A DNA stretch of 64,000 bases from Paenibacillus hamazuiensis (GTDB lineage: Bacteria; Bacillota; Bacilli; Paenibacillales; NBRC-103111), in the NCBI RefSeq assembly GCF_023276405.1, contig NZ_JALRMO010000001.1, forward strand, positions 3,658,001 through 3,722,000, written 5' to 3'. A program made the position numbers and the translations under genes. The notes below the pieces were generated by a model that worked only from the letters and a program-made list of their open reading frames with translations, was not told where the DNA came from and ran no database searches. Positions within the stretch are counted from its first letter, which is position 1. Every line of letters starts with the position of its first letter. Below are positions 45,122-54,143 of this stretch, in pieces.

Positions 45122-45883
45122 CTATTTATTCCGCGTAAAGTATCGGATGACCTCTTCGTAAGACAGGTCGCCTCCGAAAATGTCCAAAGCGCTGCCGATC
45201 GTAATGTCCATCCGGCCCTCCGTCAGTTTGCGGAACAGCTCCAAGTCGTCCAGCGAACGGGCTCCGCCGGCATAGGTGGTCGGGATCGTCACGCATTCGG
45301 CCAGGTGTTTGACCAAATGTTCATGGATGCCGACCCGCTTGCCCTCCACGTCCACGGCGTGAACCAAATATTCGTCGCAGTAGCTTTCCAGCTCGGCCAA
45401 ATTCGCTTTGTTCACCTCGAAGCTGCTGAACGTTTTCCACTGGTTCGTCACGACGAACCATTTGCCGTCCTTTTCCTTGCAGCTCAGGTCGATAACAAGC
45501 CTTTCCTTGCCGATCTCGGACACGATTTTGTCCAAATGGTTCATATTCAGCTCGCCGTCGCGAAAAATATATGACGTGACGATGACGTGCGAAGCGCCTT
45601 TTTCCAAATAAAAAGCGGCATTTTCCGCCGTGATGCCGCCGCCGATATGCAGCCCGCCCGGGTATTCCTGCAGCGCCTGCAGAGCCGCCTCTTCGTTGCC
45701 TCCGCCGAGCATGATGACGTGGCCTCCGGCGAGCCGGTCTTTTTTGAACAATGCGGCATAGTAGGCAGGGCCGTGCTCGGAAACAAAGTTTTCCACGACC
45801 GCCCCGCCTCCGGTGTTTAAGGTTTCGCCGACGATTTGCTTCACTTTTCCGTTATGGATATCGATGCAGGGTCTGAATTTCAT
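45122..45883 (-). CDS. hisA: HisA-type isomerase of the eukaryotic class
   Basis: 253 residues. The sequence resembles yeast/plant HIS6-type ProFAR isomerase: FRPCIDIHNGKVKQIVGETL, GGHVIMLGGGNEEAALQALQ, HVIVTSYIFRDGELNM, LVHAVDVEGKRVGIHE, TIPTTYAGGARSLDDLELF and ITIGSALDIFGGDLSYEEVI. The catalytic aspartates stand in CIDIHNG and VDVEGKR. The enzyme opens the ribose of ProFAR in histidine synthesis. No other his genes are adjacent, which is unusual for a bacterial hisA. Confidence 0.9.
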   Translation of the reverse strand: MKFRPCIDIHNGKVKQIVGETLNTGGGAVVENFVSEHGPAYYAALFKKDRLAGGHVIMLGGGNEEAALQALQEYPGGLHIGGGITAENAAFYLEKGASHVIVTSYIFRDGELNMNHLDKIVSEIGKERLVIDLSCKEKDGKWFVVTNQWKTFSSFEVNKANLAELESYCDEYLVHAVDVEGKRVGIHEHLVKHLAECVTIPTTYAGGARSLDDLELFRKLTEGRMDITIGSALDIFGGDLSYEEVIRYFTRNK

Positions 45884-45968
45884 CTATTTGTGCCTCCTGG
45901 GTCGCTTGCTTACTTCATTATACCGCCTACTAAACTTGTAACGCCAGTGTACCCGGAAAAACGAAAAA

Positions 45969-46008
45969 ACGGAGCTTAACGGAACCCGCGGTTCCGCCAA
46001 TGCTCCGT
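45969..46008. terminator. Terminator after the oxidoreductase gene
   Basis: Outer stem ACGGAGC/GCTCCGT and inner stem CGGAACC/GGTTCCG. A-rich on one side and TTTT on the other, so it can stop transcription in both directions. Confidence 0.82.
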
Positions 46009-46034
46009 TTTCAGATAAGCACCGGCACCCAATC

Positions 46035-47054
46035 TCAAGGTGCCGATACGCCGGTGCGCTGCCCGGTCCGGATCGAGTCCGCGATCGCCTGGGTGAAAGC
46101 CATATACCTGGCTCCATCCTGAAAGGAAGGAGTGCCTTTTCTGCCCTCGCGAATAGCGGCGACAAAATCCCGCTCCACCGTCCATTCCTTCCGTTCATCG
46201 GCAGGGACGTCGATCCGGGTTTGTTCGCCGTTCGTGCCGAGCAAAACGTAAGCTTGTTCGGGAAAGCAGGTGATCGTCCCCTCGCTGCCGTGAATGGTCA
46301 TCGAGGAAACGCCGCCTTTTACGGCGCCGGTAAACAGCGCCGTCAGCGTCATCCCGGCTTCGAACTGTCCGATAACGGTTACGGAATCGGGCAAATACAC
46401 CGCCGTTTTGCCGTCCGCATCCGCAGGCCGCTCCTTCGTCCACAGCGAGCCGCTTGCGCTGACCGTTTTGACGGGGCCGAACCATTTTTGCAGCACCTCG
46501 CCCATAATTCCGACGTCCAGGACGTTGATTCCCTGCAAATCGGCCCGCTGTCTCCAGTGAAGCGGCTTGTGCGGATCGGCGAACATCGCGGTGGGATGGC
46601 TCAAAACAATATGCCGAACGTCGCCGATGCCGCCATCCTTAAGCAGACGCAGCACGTAGTTCTCCACCTGCATATAGTGGGGCGCAGGGCAAAGCATCGT
46701 CGTTAGCCCGGTCGCCCGGTCCAATCTCAGCATGTCCAGCGCCTCCGGCAAATTCATCGCCATTCTCGCCTGGGAAAAAACATGCTTCCCCCGCTCCAGG
46801 CAATAGGCGGTCATTTCCGCATGCATATAAGGTGGAGTGCAAATAAATACCGCATCCACTTCGGGATCGTCTGCAACTTCCGTCCAAGCCCGGTATATTT
46901 TGCGGAATCCGAACTGCCGGGACACCGCCAGGGCCTTCTCATATCTCCGGTTCGCAACCGCCGTGAGTTCGACGCCCTCGATTTTCGTTAAATTCGGCAA
47001 ATGGCGGGAAACCGCGATTCCTCCCGCGCCGATCATTCCCAAACGAATGTTCAT
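46035..47054 (-). CDS. Gfo/Idh/MocA-family oxidoreductase with altered EKP motif
   Basis: 339 residues. The NAD motif is LGMIGAGGIAVSRHLPNLTK. VFICTPPYMHAEMTAYCLER is the expected second strand, but the family E-K-P motif is replaced by Q-A-R in HVFSQARMAMNL, so the usual catalytic lysine is missing. The C-terminal domain has LDVGIMGEVLQKWFGP. Family members oxidise or epimerise sugars and inositols. It is co-directional with a sulfatase gene 21 bp upstream, which suggests sulfated-sugar metabolism. Confidence 0.88.
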   Translation of the reverse strand: MNIRLGMIGAGGIAVSRHLPNLTKIEGVELTAVANRRYEKALAVSRQFGFRKIYRAWTEVADDPEVDAVFICTPPYMHAEMTAYCLERGKHVFSQARMAMNLPEALDMLRLDRATGLTTMLCPAPHYMQVENYVLRLLKDGGIGDVRHIVLSHPTAMFADPHKPLHWRQRADLQGINVLDVGIMGEVLQKWFGPVKTVSASGSLWTKERPADADGKTAVYLPDSVTVIGQFEAGMTLTALFTGAVKGGVSSMTIHGSEGTITCFPEQAYVLLGTNGEQTRIDVPADERKEWTVERDFVAAIREGRKGTPSFQDGARYMAFTQAIADSIRTGQRTGVSAP

Positions 47055-47075
47055 CGCGACGCTCCTTTCTTCAGG

Positions 47076-48644
47076 TCAGCGGAAATCCTTTGCGGCTTCC
47101 GGCGAAGCCGCCCGATGCACCGATTCCAGCGCCGCCACCCCGTGCCTGTCGTAAAAATGCGGCCCCTTCGACCATACGCACGCCAGGTGCATAAGCAGCT
47201 CTGCGGTCATTCGTTCGCGAACGGCCGCGTACGTTTCGTCGTCATACCGATTGCGCCACTCGTTCGGATCTTCGTCCAGACGGTACAGCTCCCCTTCGAA
47301 GCGATCGACGCGGCTGATGGCGTCTTCAATCGCCCCCGGCAAATAAATGATCAGCTTCCAATCTTTTTTCCTCCACATGAAAGACGGGGCCGAATGAATC
47401 GAAGTTTTGCCCGAAGCGCCCTTGCCGTGGAATTCGCAAAACGTGCCGACCCGCTGCCGCTCTCCAAGCAGACTGAGGCCGGGCAGCATCGGGTTGCGGG
47501 GAAGTCCCGCTACCTCGGCCAGCGTCGGCACGAGATCGACCAGCTCCGCCGGACGATCGTCGATCGTACCGCGCCGCTCGGCGGGTACGTACGAGCCGGC
47601 CAAAATCATCGGCACGCGGACGCTGCTTTCGTACAGGCAGTATTTGCTGAACCGGAAGCGCCGCTCTCCGAGCATTTCGCCGTGATCGGACACAAAGACG
47701 ATCAGCGCGTTATCGAGCCTGCCTTGGCGTTCCAGTTTTTCCAGAGCCCGTCCGAAGTAGTGGTCAAGCCAGGAACAATTCGCCCAATAGCGCAGCGTCG
47801 TGCGTTTCCGCTCCTCCGGCGACATGTTCTCCCACACCTGCCGTTTCTCCGCATACTGCTGCCGGCTCGTTTCGCTCACCTCGTCGGTTGCCGCGAGATG
47901 GGTGTCCCGCTCCTCCTCCCAAGGCGGCTGGGGAATATCCGGAATGTCGTCCAGATTGTACAGATCCTCGAATTCCTTCGGCACGTTGAAGCCTGCATGA
48001 GGCTTCAAAAAAGACAAATACAAAAACAGCGGCCGGTCCGGATCGACGCCCTCGTCCAGAAACTTCAGGCATTGCTCCGCCACCCAGCCGTCGCGGTGCA
48101 AATGCATCGGCACCCGGCTTGTGCAGCCGATGTACCCGTTCGCATTCTCTTCGCCGCCTCCGAAATCTTTCGTTTCCTCATAATACGCCTTGAGGCCCTC
48201 GGGTTCGACGTCGCCCATCATCACGGCGCCTTGCTCGTAATGTCCGCTGTTCCGCGCAAGGCCGACGGCACGCACCTCGAAGCCGCGCGTCGGCGGATCC
48301 GGATTTTTCTCGCCGTGATTCCAATGCGTCTTGCCGAATCCCGCCGTCTGATATCCCGCCTTCCGCATCAGCTCCGGCAGCGGATCGCTCGGCAGCAGAT
48401 GCTCGTCGTATAATCCGCCGTGATTTGTCCGTACTCCGAGCTGCGACGGATAATAGCCGAACATCATGGAAGTTCGGCTGGGCACGCACATCGGCGCCTG
48501 GCAAACGGCCTGGCTGTAGACGATGCCCTGCTCCGCCAGCTTGTCTAACGTCGGCGTTTTAATATGCCGGTTGAAGCGCCCGATACAATCCCAGCGCTGC
48601 TGATCGGTCATCAAAAATATAATGTTCGGTTTGGTCGTGTTCAA
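47076..48644 (-). CDS. Type I sulfatase
   Basis: 522 residues from a TTG that has an AAGGAG site ten bases upstream (MNTTKPNIIFLMTDQQRWDC). The formylglycine motif is intact: AVCQAPMCVPSRTSMMFGYY, with C-x-P-S-R. Metal ligands appear in FLMTDQQ and in IVFVSDHGEMLGERRF. No signal peptide, so it acts in the cytoplasm. A formylglycine-generating enzyme is not in the window. The oxidoreductase gene follows, which suggests desulfation of a sugar before oxidation. Confidence 0.92.
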   Translation of the reverse strand: MNTTKPNIIFLMTDQQRWDCIGRFNRHIKTPTLDKLAEQGIVYSQAVCQAPMCVPSRTSMMFGYYPSQLGVRTNHGGLYDEHLLPSDPLPELMRKAGYQTAGFGKTHWNHGEKNPDPPTRGFEVRAVGLARNSGHYEQGAVMMGDVEPEGLKAYYEETKDFGGGEENANGYIGCTSRVPMHLHRDGWVAEQCLKFLDEGVDPDRPLFLYLSFLKPHAGFNVPKEFEDLYNLDDIPDIPQPPWEEERDTHLAATDEVSETSRQQYAEKRQVWENMSPEERKRTTLRYWANCSWLDHYFGRALEKLERQGRLDNALIVFVSDHGEMLGERRFRFSKYCLYESSVRVPMILAGSYVPAERRGTIDDRPAELVDLVPTLAEVAGLPRNPMLPGLSLLGERQRVGTFCEFHGKGASGKTSIHSAPSFMWRKKDWKLIIYLPGAIEDAISRVDRFEGELYRLDEDPNEWRNRYDDETYAAVRERMTAELLMHLACVWSKGPHFYDRHGVAALESVHRAASPEAAKDFR

Positions 48645-48774
48645 CTGGTGTCTTCTCCTTCCGCTTTCCTGACAATTCCGGATGCGTCCTGCACGCATCC
48701 GCACAACAATACCTTATGTCATTCCGGCTTTGCAGGCAATTGGACTTTCTTGCACGACCTTAAATCCTTCGTCA

Positions 48775-49068
48775 TTACTCCCTTAATGCGTCCTTCAGCT
48801 TGCTGGACATCGTTTCCGCGGACCTCGCCGTCCCGGCGAGCCTCAGTCTCCTCACTTCGTGCCGGAGACGCTCATTTTCCGCACGCAAGTTTTTCAATTC
48901 ATCGGCCATTCCCGAAAAATCCGCCAACCCGTCCAAACATTCGCCGAGCTCGCGGTCCGCCCCGCCCGTTTCCGACAACAGCCGCTCCAAAACGGCGCGC
49001 AGCTTCTCCAGCCGGACTTCAAGATTTTCCCCCGAACCGTTCTCCGCGCTCCCGATTTCTTTGTTCAT
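48775..49068 (-). CDS. Small coiled-coil protein of unknown function
   Basis: 97 residues from MNKEIGSAENGS, ATG six bases after AAGGAGG; longer readings lack such a site. The whole protein is helical, with heptad-like leucines (VRLEKLRAVLERLLSE; ELKNLRAENERLRHEVRRLR). It could be a small scaffold or a sequence-specific cofactor. No family recognised. Confidence 0.62.
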   Translation of the reverse strand: MNKEIGSAENGSGENLEVRLEKLRAVLERLLSETGGADRELGECLDGLADFSGMADELKNLRAENERLRHEVRRLRLAGTARSAETMSSKLKDALRE

Positions 49069-49263
49069 CCCGTCCCTCCTTCCGGAATATCCTCTATGTT
49101 CATCCATATCAAACCTCGCTTCGCCTTGCAAGCTTTTACCCCAAAAAAACGTCCGCTTCAACGTCAAATCTTCCATTTTTGGCATGTTCGGCTGAATGGG
49201 AAGGTAGTATACTGGTAATGTAATCTATTTGCCGTCAAAAAAACGCTTGAGGAGGATATCCCG

Positions 49264-50352
49264 TTGCAGAGCGAACGCAGTCGTTATATCGTTTTTATCG
49301 GTTCCTATGCGGAACCTTCCGACCCGGGCATTTTCGCTTACACATTGGATACGGCCACGGGCGAGCTTGCGCTGATCAACAGCTTCGGAGGCGTGAAAAA
49401 TCCTTGTTTCCTCGACATCGACCATGACAACCGAAAAATTTACGCCGTGGCGGAAGCGCTCCCGGGTGAAAACGACGAACCGCATGCTTTGGCGCTGGCT
49501 TTTGCGTTCGATCCTGCTTCGGGACTGCTCAACCTGATGAGCGAGCAAAAGACGGTAGGCCGGGCCACATGCCACATTCATTACGACAAAGAGCGCCGGA
49601 TGGCCGTCGTGACAAGTTACTCCGGCGGAGCTATCGGCCTTCTGCCGGTCAAGGAGGACGGCACGCTGGCGCCGCTGGCGGACGCCCATTATCATCAAGG
49701 CTCGGGAACCCATCCGACCAGGCAGGACCGGCCGCACCCGCATTCGTCTTACGCCCGGGGCAGCCGCCTCTACGTGCCAGACCTCGGTCTGGACCGGATC
49801 GTCAGCTACGAGCCGGACGCCGAACGGATGAAGCTCATCCCCGGCATCGAATATGCCGTAGCGCCCGGCGCGGGTCCGCGGCATATGGCGTTCCACCCTG
49901 AGCAGCCTTATGCATACGTGATCAACGAGCTGGACAGCACGATTACGGTTTTGAAAATAGCGGCGAACGGCTCGCTGCAGCCGGTTAGCACCGTCTCCAC
50001 CTTGCCTTCCGGCTTTGCCGGCGACAATACGTGCGCGGAAATTCGCATCACTCCGGACGGCCGCTATTTGTACGGCTCCAACCGCGGACACGACAGCATC
50101 GCCGTCTTTAAAACAGGCGGCGCCGGCAGCGAGCTGGAGCTCGTGGAAATCCGCTCCTCCCTCGGCGTGCGTCCGCGCAACTTCGACATCTCTCCGGACG
50201 GGCGCTTCCTGGTCGCCGCACATCAGGATACCGGCAATCTGGTCGTATTCCGAATCGATTCGGACAGCGGCCGGCTGCACGATACCGGGTACCGGGGCGA
50301 TGCGCCCCAAGGTGTGTGCGTCCGGTTTTGGAACCGGCCTCTGAGCGTGTAG
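49264..50352 (+). CDS. Lactonase, seven-bladed beta-propeller (6-phosphogluconolactonase-like)
   Basis: 362 residues from a TTG with GGAGG eight bases upstream. Repeated blades are visible (YVFIGSYAEPSDP-type opening, NPCFLDIDHDNRKIYAVAEA, GAGPRHMAFHPEQPYAYVIN, ITPDGRYLYGSNRGHDSIAV, GVRPRNFDISPDGRFLVAAH). The family includes YkgB/Pgl-type gluconolactonases and muconate lactonising enzymes. A hairpin terminator follows. Confidence 0.92.
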   Translation: MQSERSRYIVFIGSYAEPSDPGIFAYTLDTATGELALINSFGGVKNPCFLDIDHDNRKIYAVAEALPGENDEPHALALAFAFDPASGLLNLMSEQKTVGRATCHIHYDKERRMAVVTSYSGGAIGLLPVKEDGTLAPLADAHYHQGSGTHPTRQDRPHPHSSYARGSRLYVPDLGLDRIVSYEPDAERMKLIPGIEYAVAPGAGPRHMAFHPEQPYAYVINELDSTITVLKIAANGSLQPVSTVSTLPSGFAGDNTCAEIRITPDGRYLYGSNRGHDSIAVFKTGGAGSELELVEIRSSLGVRPRNFDISPDGRFLVAAHQDTGNLVVFRIDSDSGRLHDTGYRGDAPQGVCVRFWNRPLSV

Positions 50353-50430
50353 CCGTTACGCCCGGGCTCGTCCATAACGGCGATGTCGCTCTCCCGCTCC
50401 GAGAGGCGGCGTATTCGAGACGAACGGAAA

Positions 50431-50477
50431 AACCCCCGTCGGGCCGATCATGACTCGTGGCCGATGGGGGTTGCTTT
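50431..50477. terminator. Terminator between the lactonase and the converging gene
   Basis: AACCCCC pairs with GGGGGTT, with TCGG/CCGA inside the loop region; GCTTTTT follows on the plus strand and a run of A precedes it, so it works for both convergent genes. Confidence 0.78.
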
Positions 50478-50478
50478 T

Positions 50479-51078
50479 TCACAAGCTCCTGATAAATGTC
50501 GCACATTCGTCGGCGCTCGTTTCCATATAGCGGAAAACTTCCTCGAAGCTGAACAGCTCGAGCGGCTCCGCAGCTATGCCTTCCTCGTAATGGAAATCGT
50601 TTTCCATCTGCACCAAAAGCTCCGGCAAAAACTCGCCTTTGATTTCCTCTATCGACATATCGGGCACGGCATGCCGGCCGAACCGCAGTGCGTAGTGCCT
50701 CGCGATCACGCCGTTCAGCCGCCAATAATCGAGGTATCCCGTTTTCACAAATTCCTTTTTTGCATCGGCCGGCATCCCCCGCACCTTGGGATTGTAAAAC
50801 CGTTCGTACCAAATATCGTCCGAAATAAGATGGCACAAATACCCCAAGTAAAAAGGCTCGTTCATTCGATCGCGGTATTTTTCGCAAAAACGCACATAAT
50901 TTATGCACTTGGAGCCATCCGGATTTTTCTCGATAAAATGTGTCGCTTGCTTATCTTCGTTCATGTTTTTGTTAACGTCCGGCGCGATGCCGCCAAGCAA
51001 TAAATCGTCCATGTGCCGAATGCCGAGCTTTCGGCCGATTAACGCCGAAATGCCGTAATGCATCATCCGCGATCCCAT
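50479..51078 (-). CDS. Phospholipase C-like/hydrolase-family protein
   Basis: 199 residues from MGSRMMHYGISALIGRKLGI, ATG behind AAGGAGGAG; the longer reading is spurious. The pattern HYGISALIG, LLLGGIAPDVN, DKQATHFIEK, YLGYLCHLISDDIWYERF resembles zinc-dependent phospholipase C-like proteins (alpha-helical, His/Asp metal sites: H, D, H and H-x3-D). It is cytosolic as judged by sequence. Its exact activity is unknown. Confidence 0.72.
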   Translation of the reverse strand: MGSRMMHYGISALIGRKLGIRHMDDLLLGGIAPDVNKNMNEDKQATHFIEKNPDGSKCINYVRFCEKYRDRMNEPFYLGYLCHLISDDIWYERFYNPKVRGMPADAKKEFVKTGYLDYWRLNGVIARHYALRFGRHAVPDMSIEEIKGEFLPELLVQMENDFHYEEGIAAEPLELFSFEEVFRYMETSADECATFIRSL

Positions 51079-51188
51079 CCGCTTTCTCCTCCTTATCCGG
51101 GCGAGCCTGACAAACCCGCAGCCGCTAGAAGTATTTTCCGCCAAAAAAGGCGGCCGCTCAATGGGACGGGACTGATGCCCCGCTGATA

Positions 51189-51743
51189 TCATCCGTTATT
51201 CGCGCGAATCGCTTCGGCGAGTGCTTCGTTTAACGCCGTTAAGGCACGTTCCAAATCCGCGTCGGCGATCTCGCCTGTGGCGCTGATCTTCTTGCTGATA
51301 AAAGGAACGGTCAGAGCCGCGCCTTCGGCAATGACCGCATTCATCATGTTCAGTGTAAGCAGCAGTGAAGCGTGTGCCCTGTCGCCGCCCATTGGAGTCG
51401 GAGATGCGCTGATGACGGCAACCGGCTTGTTCATGAATTCGCCCGACGAGACGATCCAGTCGAGCGCATTTTTCAGGCTGCCGGGCACTCCGTTTGCATA
51501 TTCCGGTGTGCAGATGAGGACGCCGTCAGCTTCCTTCAGCTGCTCACGCCAGCTTTTTACCGCGGGGTGCGGCTCTTGGCCGTCGGTATCGTGATCCGGA
51601 TTAAAATGCGGCAAATCGACCAAACCTTCGTAAACCGTAAATTCCATCCCCTCGGTTGCCAATCGGATGGCTGCTTTCATCAGAGCGGAGTTCGACGACT
51701 TGCTGCGCAAGCTGCCCGATACGGCCAAAACGTTCATCTTCAT
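51189..51743 (-). CDS. NADPH-dependent FMN reductase
   Basis: 184 residues in a flavodoxin-like fold: LAVSGSLRSKSSNSALMKAA binds FMN phosphate, LICTPEYANGVPGSLKNALD is the signature, and VISASPTPMGGDRAHASLLL is the third strand-loop. Members reduce FMN, quinones, azo dyes or chromate. It may supply reduced flavin to oxygenases; the link to the LLM enzyme at 40905 is only conceivable. Confidence 0.92.
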   Translation of the reverse strand: MKMNVLAVSGSLRSKSSNSALMKAAIRLATEGMEFTVYEGLVDLPHFNPDHDTDGQEPHPAVKSWREQLKEADGVLICTPEYANGVPGSLKNALDWIVSSGEFMNKPVAVISASPTPMGGDRAHASLLLTLNMMNAVIAEGAALTVPFISKKISATGEIADADLERALTALNEALAEAIRANNG

Positions 51744-51766
51744 GCCGGCCCCACTTCCCTTGTCGC

Positions 51767-52687
51767 TTATTCCAAGAAGTCCTTCAGCCGCTTGCTTCGG
51801 CTCGGATGCCTCAGCTTGCGCAGCGCCTTCGCTTCGATCTGACGGATCCGTTCGCGGGTTACGCCGAACGCTTTGCCGACTTCCTCGAGCGTGCGCGCGC
51901 GTCCGTCGCCAATGCCGAAACGAAGCCGAAGCACGTTCTCCTCGCGTTCGGTAAGCGTGTCGAGCACATCCTCAAGCTGCTCCTTCAGCAGTTCGTATGC
52001 AGCCGCATCGGCCGGCGCCATCGCTTCCTGATCCTCGATAAAATCGCCCAAATTCGAGTCGTTCTCTTCGCCGATCGGCGTCTCGAGCGATACCGGCTCC
52101 TGCGAAATTTTCATAATCTCCAGCACCTTGTCTTTGCTGATCTCCATCGCTTCCGCGATCTCGTCCGGGGTCGGTTCGCGGCCGATCTCCTGCAGAAGCT
52201 GGCGGGAAACGCGCACGAACTTGTTGATCGTCTCGATCATATGCACCGGGATGCGGATCGTCCGGGCCTGATCGGCAATAGCACGGGTGATCGCCTGACG
52301 TATCCACCATGTGGCGTAGGTGCTGAATTTGAACCCTTTGTTATAGTCGAATTTCTCGACCGCCTTGATCAGGCCCATATTGCCTTCCTGAATCAGGTCG
52401 AGAAAAGCCATGCCGCGCCCGACATATCGGCGCGCTATGCTGACAACGAGACGCAGGTTGGCTTCCGCCAGCTTTCGTTTCGCATCCTCATCACCCTGTC
52501 CGATTCTTTGCGCAAGCGCGATCTCTTCGTCTCCGGACAAAAGCGGAACGCGGCCGATTTCCTTCAGGTACAGGCGCACGGGATCGTCAATTTTAATGCC
52601 GGGCGGCAACGTAAAGGCGTCATCGACGTGAAACTCATCCTGCTTCTGATCTTGAGAATTGAACCCAAGTTCTGCCTCTTTCTCCAT
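51767..52687 (-). CDS. RpoD-like sigma-70 factor without region 1.1
   Basis: 306 residues. Region 1.2 begins near residue 34 ([20 protein letters not shown]), region 2 is full ([40 protein letters not shown]), region 3 is present, and region 4 has the complete helix-turn-helix ([20 protein letters not shown]). The protein is about 70 residues shorter than the usual SigA, mostly through the loss of region 1.1. No dnaG is near, although rpoD usually lies beside it, so this is probably a group 2 paralogue rather than the housekeeping gene. Confidence 0.88.
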   Translation of the reverse strand: MEKEAELGFNSQDQKQDEFHVDDAFTLPPGIKIDDPVRLYLKEIGRVPLLSGDEEIALAQRIGQGDEDAKRKLAEANLRLVVSIARRYVGRGMAFLDLIQEGNMGLIKAVEKFDYNKGFKFSTYATWWIRQAITRAIADQARTIRIPVHMIETINKFVRVSRQLLQEIGREPTPDEIAEAMEISKDKVLEIMKISQEPVSLETPIGEENDSNLGDFIEDQEAMAPADAAAYELLKEQLEDVLDTLTEREENVLRLRFGIGDGRARTLEEVGKAFGVTRERIRQIEAKALRKLRHPSRSKRLKDFLE

Positions 52688-52808
52688 TCACCCGTTCCCC
52701 CTTTACTATGTAACAAGCACCTTGACAGGAAGGCGCTTTTATGATAGTATAAGTTTGAATTAATGTGTTGATTGCGAAATTTATAATAGAAACCAGACCG
52801 TAAGGTTT

Positions 52809-52837
52809 ATTCTATCACAATCATCGAACGATTTCAA
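52809..52837 (-). promoter_or_regulatory. Sigma-A promoter of the RpoD-like gene
   Basis: TTGAAA (52837-52832), 17 bases, TAGAAT (52814-52809). The predicted leader of about 115 bases carries no obvious terminator. The gap 52838-53001 shows no gene. Confidence 0.7.
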
Positions 52838-53001
52838 CATGATATTCCGTGTCCGATTATGAAGCTGTTTCCCATTGCCGGGTGCAGCTTTTTTGTACGT
52901 TAAAGAAAGTTTAAAATTGCCAAGCGCGTATAAGAACCATCCGCACGCAAGAAAGCTTCTGCAAAAGCACGAATGTATCTTCATCATCGAGAAACCTCGA
53001 T

Positions 53002-53234
53002 CTCAGCCTCCTACGCCGCCCGATATGGCGCAACGACCTGCCCGAGAGACGGGTTTGTCCGCTCTCGGGCTTCGCCGGCGTAGGCCACTGCGGCTGAGAG
53101 GCGGTTTTTCCTCCTCTCAGCCTCCCACGACACCCGTCATGGCGCAATAACCGGCCCGAGAGACGGGTTTGTCTGCTCTCGGGCTTCGGCGGCGTAGGCC
53201 ACTACGGCTGAGAGGCGGTTTTTCCTTCTCTCAG
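53002..53234. repeat. Two units of a 114-bp tandem repeat with paired hairpins
   Basis: CTCAG marks at 53002, 53116 and 53230 give a 114-bp period. Each unit has hairpin A (CCGAGAGACGGGTTTGTC closed by GCTCTCGGG) and hairpin B (GCTGAGAGGCGGTTTTTC closed by CTCTCAGC). A to B is 52 bp and B to the next A is 62 bp, the same as in the array at 10939-11566, although the linkers have diverged. Confidence 0.85.
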
Positions 53235-53247
53235 CCCCTCACGGCGC

Positions 53248-53490
53248 TCAGTAGCTAGTAACGCCGAAAACCAGTTTCAACGCTTGGCGGTTCTTTTTGC
53301 CTGCTTTCAGACCATGCCTCACATCGGCGATAAAAACCGTTCTCCCCACCCAGACCCTTATATACATCGAGTGAAATTTCACCGGCCCGGCGATACCCTT
53401 CACTTCATATTCCGTCCCGTTCTCTTTTTCGATTTCCGTCCGAATGAACCACGTATTGCCAAAACCGATTTCAATATACTTCAGAAACAT
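53248..53490 (-). CDS. DUF3977-family small protein
   Basis: 80 residues. KYIEIGFGNTWFIRTEIEKE-NGTEYEVKGI and PVKFHSMYIRVWVGRTVFIA follow the DUF3977 pattern closely. It is beta-rich and likely cytosolic. Its function is unknown. It ends just before the 114-bp hairpin array. Confidence 0.8.
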   Translation of the reverse strand: MFLKYIEIGFGNTWFIRTEIEKENGTEYEVKGIAGPVKFHSMYIRVWVGRTVFIADVRHGLKAGKKNRQALKLVFGVTSY

Positions 53491-53527
53491 TCCCCCTCGC
53501 CCCGGCTTAAGGCGTGCGCTCCGCGTG

Positions 53528-54133
53528 TTATTCCGTTTCCGGCTGTTCCGTTTGCTTCGGCTTGCGCGTCAAATGTGCTATCGTCCGGCTGTGGGCCGAG
53601 TCGTCGATCAGCGTGGACAGACGCTTATCGCGGGTTTCCGCTTTTTTGGCGCTGATCACCCACCAGACGGCCGCTTTCCGGTATGAAGCCGGCCGGCTTT
53701 GGAAAAACTCCCATGCGGCGGGCTGAGCTTGAAACCGCTCGAGCTCCGCATCGGCCAGCTTGATCTCGTCTTTTTGCTCGAAGGAGTATACCGCCGTTTT
53801 TTCCGGAAGCCGCTCCTCGAACGCCTTCAATCCGGCGGGACGCATGAGCCCCTGCCGGATCAGTTCCTCGGCACGGCTGATATTTACGGAGCTCCATATG
53901 CTCCTCGGTTTTCTCGGCGTAAACCGGATCATATAGCGAGTATCGTCGATCCGTTTCCGCACGCCGTCGATCCATCCGAAGCATAACGCTTCGTCAACAG
54001 CCTCCGGCCATGTAATGCTTGGTATTCCAGTATCTTTTTTATAAAAACCGACGAGCAGCTCCGCCTCCCGCCCGTGATGCTCCTCCAGCCAGCGGCGGAA
54101 ATCGGAGGGGGTTCTAAAGAAAACAGGCTGCAT
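53528..54133 (-). CDS. YdeI/OmpD-associated-family protein
   Basis: 201 residues. The pattern WLEEHHGREAELLVGFYKKD, then ITWPEAVDEALCFGWIDGVR and FTPRKPRSIWSSVNISRAEE is that of the YdeI-like (bacteriocin-protection) family. The C-terminal third is helical. Its molecular role is not established. The start lies 10 bp downstream of the sensor kinase stop codon, so the pair is likely co-transcribed. Confidence 0.85.
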   Translation of the reverse strand: MQPVFFRTPSDFRRWLEEHHGREAELLVGFYKKDTGIPSITWPEAVDEALCFGWIDGVRKRIDDTRYMIRFTPRKPRSIWSSVNISRAEELIRQGLMRPAGLKAFEERLPEKTAVYSFEQKDEIKLADAELERFQAQPAAWEFFQSRPASYRKAAVWWVISAKKAETRDKRLSTLIDDSAHSRTIAHLTRKPKQTEQPETE

Positions 54134-54143
54134 ATTCGTTCAC

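Noticed and set aside
50387-50409. Third locus of the 114-bp hairpin family (CTCTC...GAGAGGCGG)
   Set aside because: A single small hairpin with the same core but no period or partner; too little to call.
52866-52896. Intrinsic terminator (AAGCTG/CAGCTT then TTTTTT)
   Set aside because: The stem is only six pairs and no plus-strand gene ends nearby, so it may be chance.
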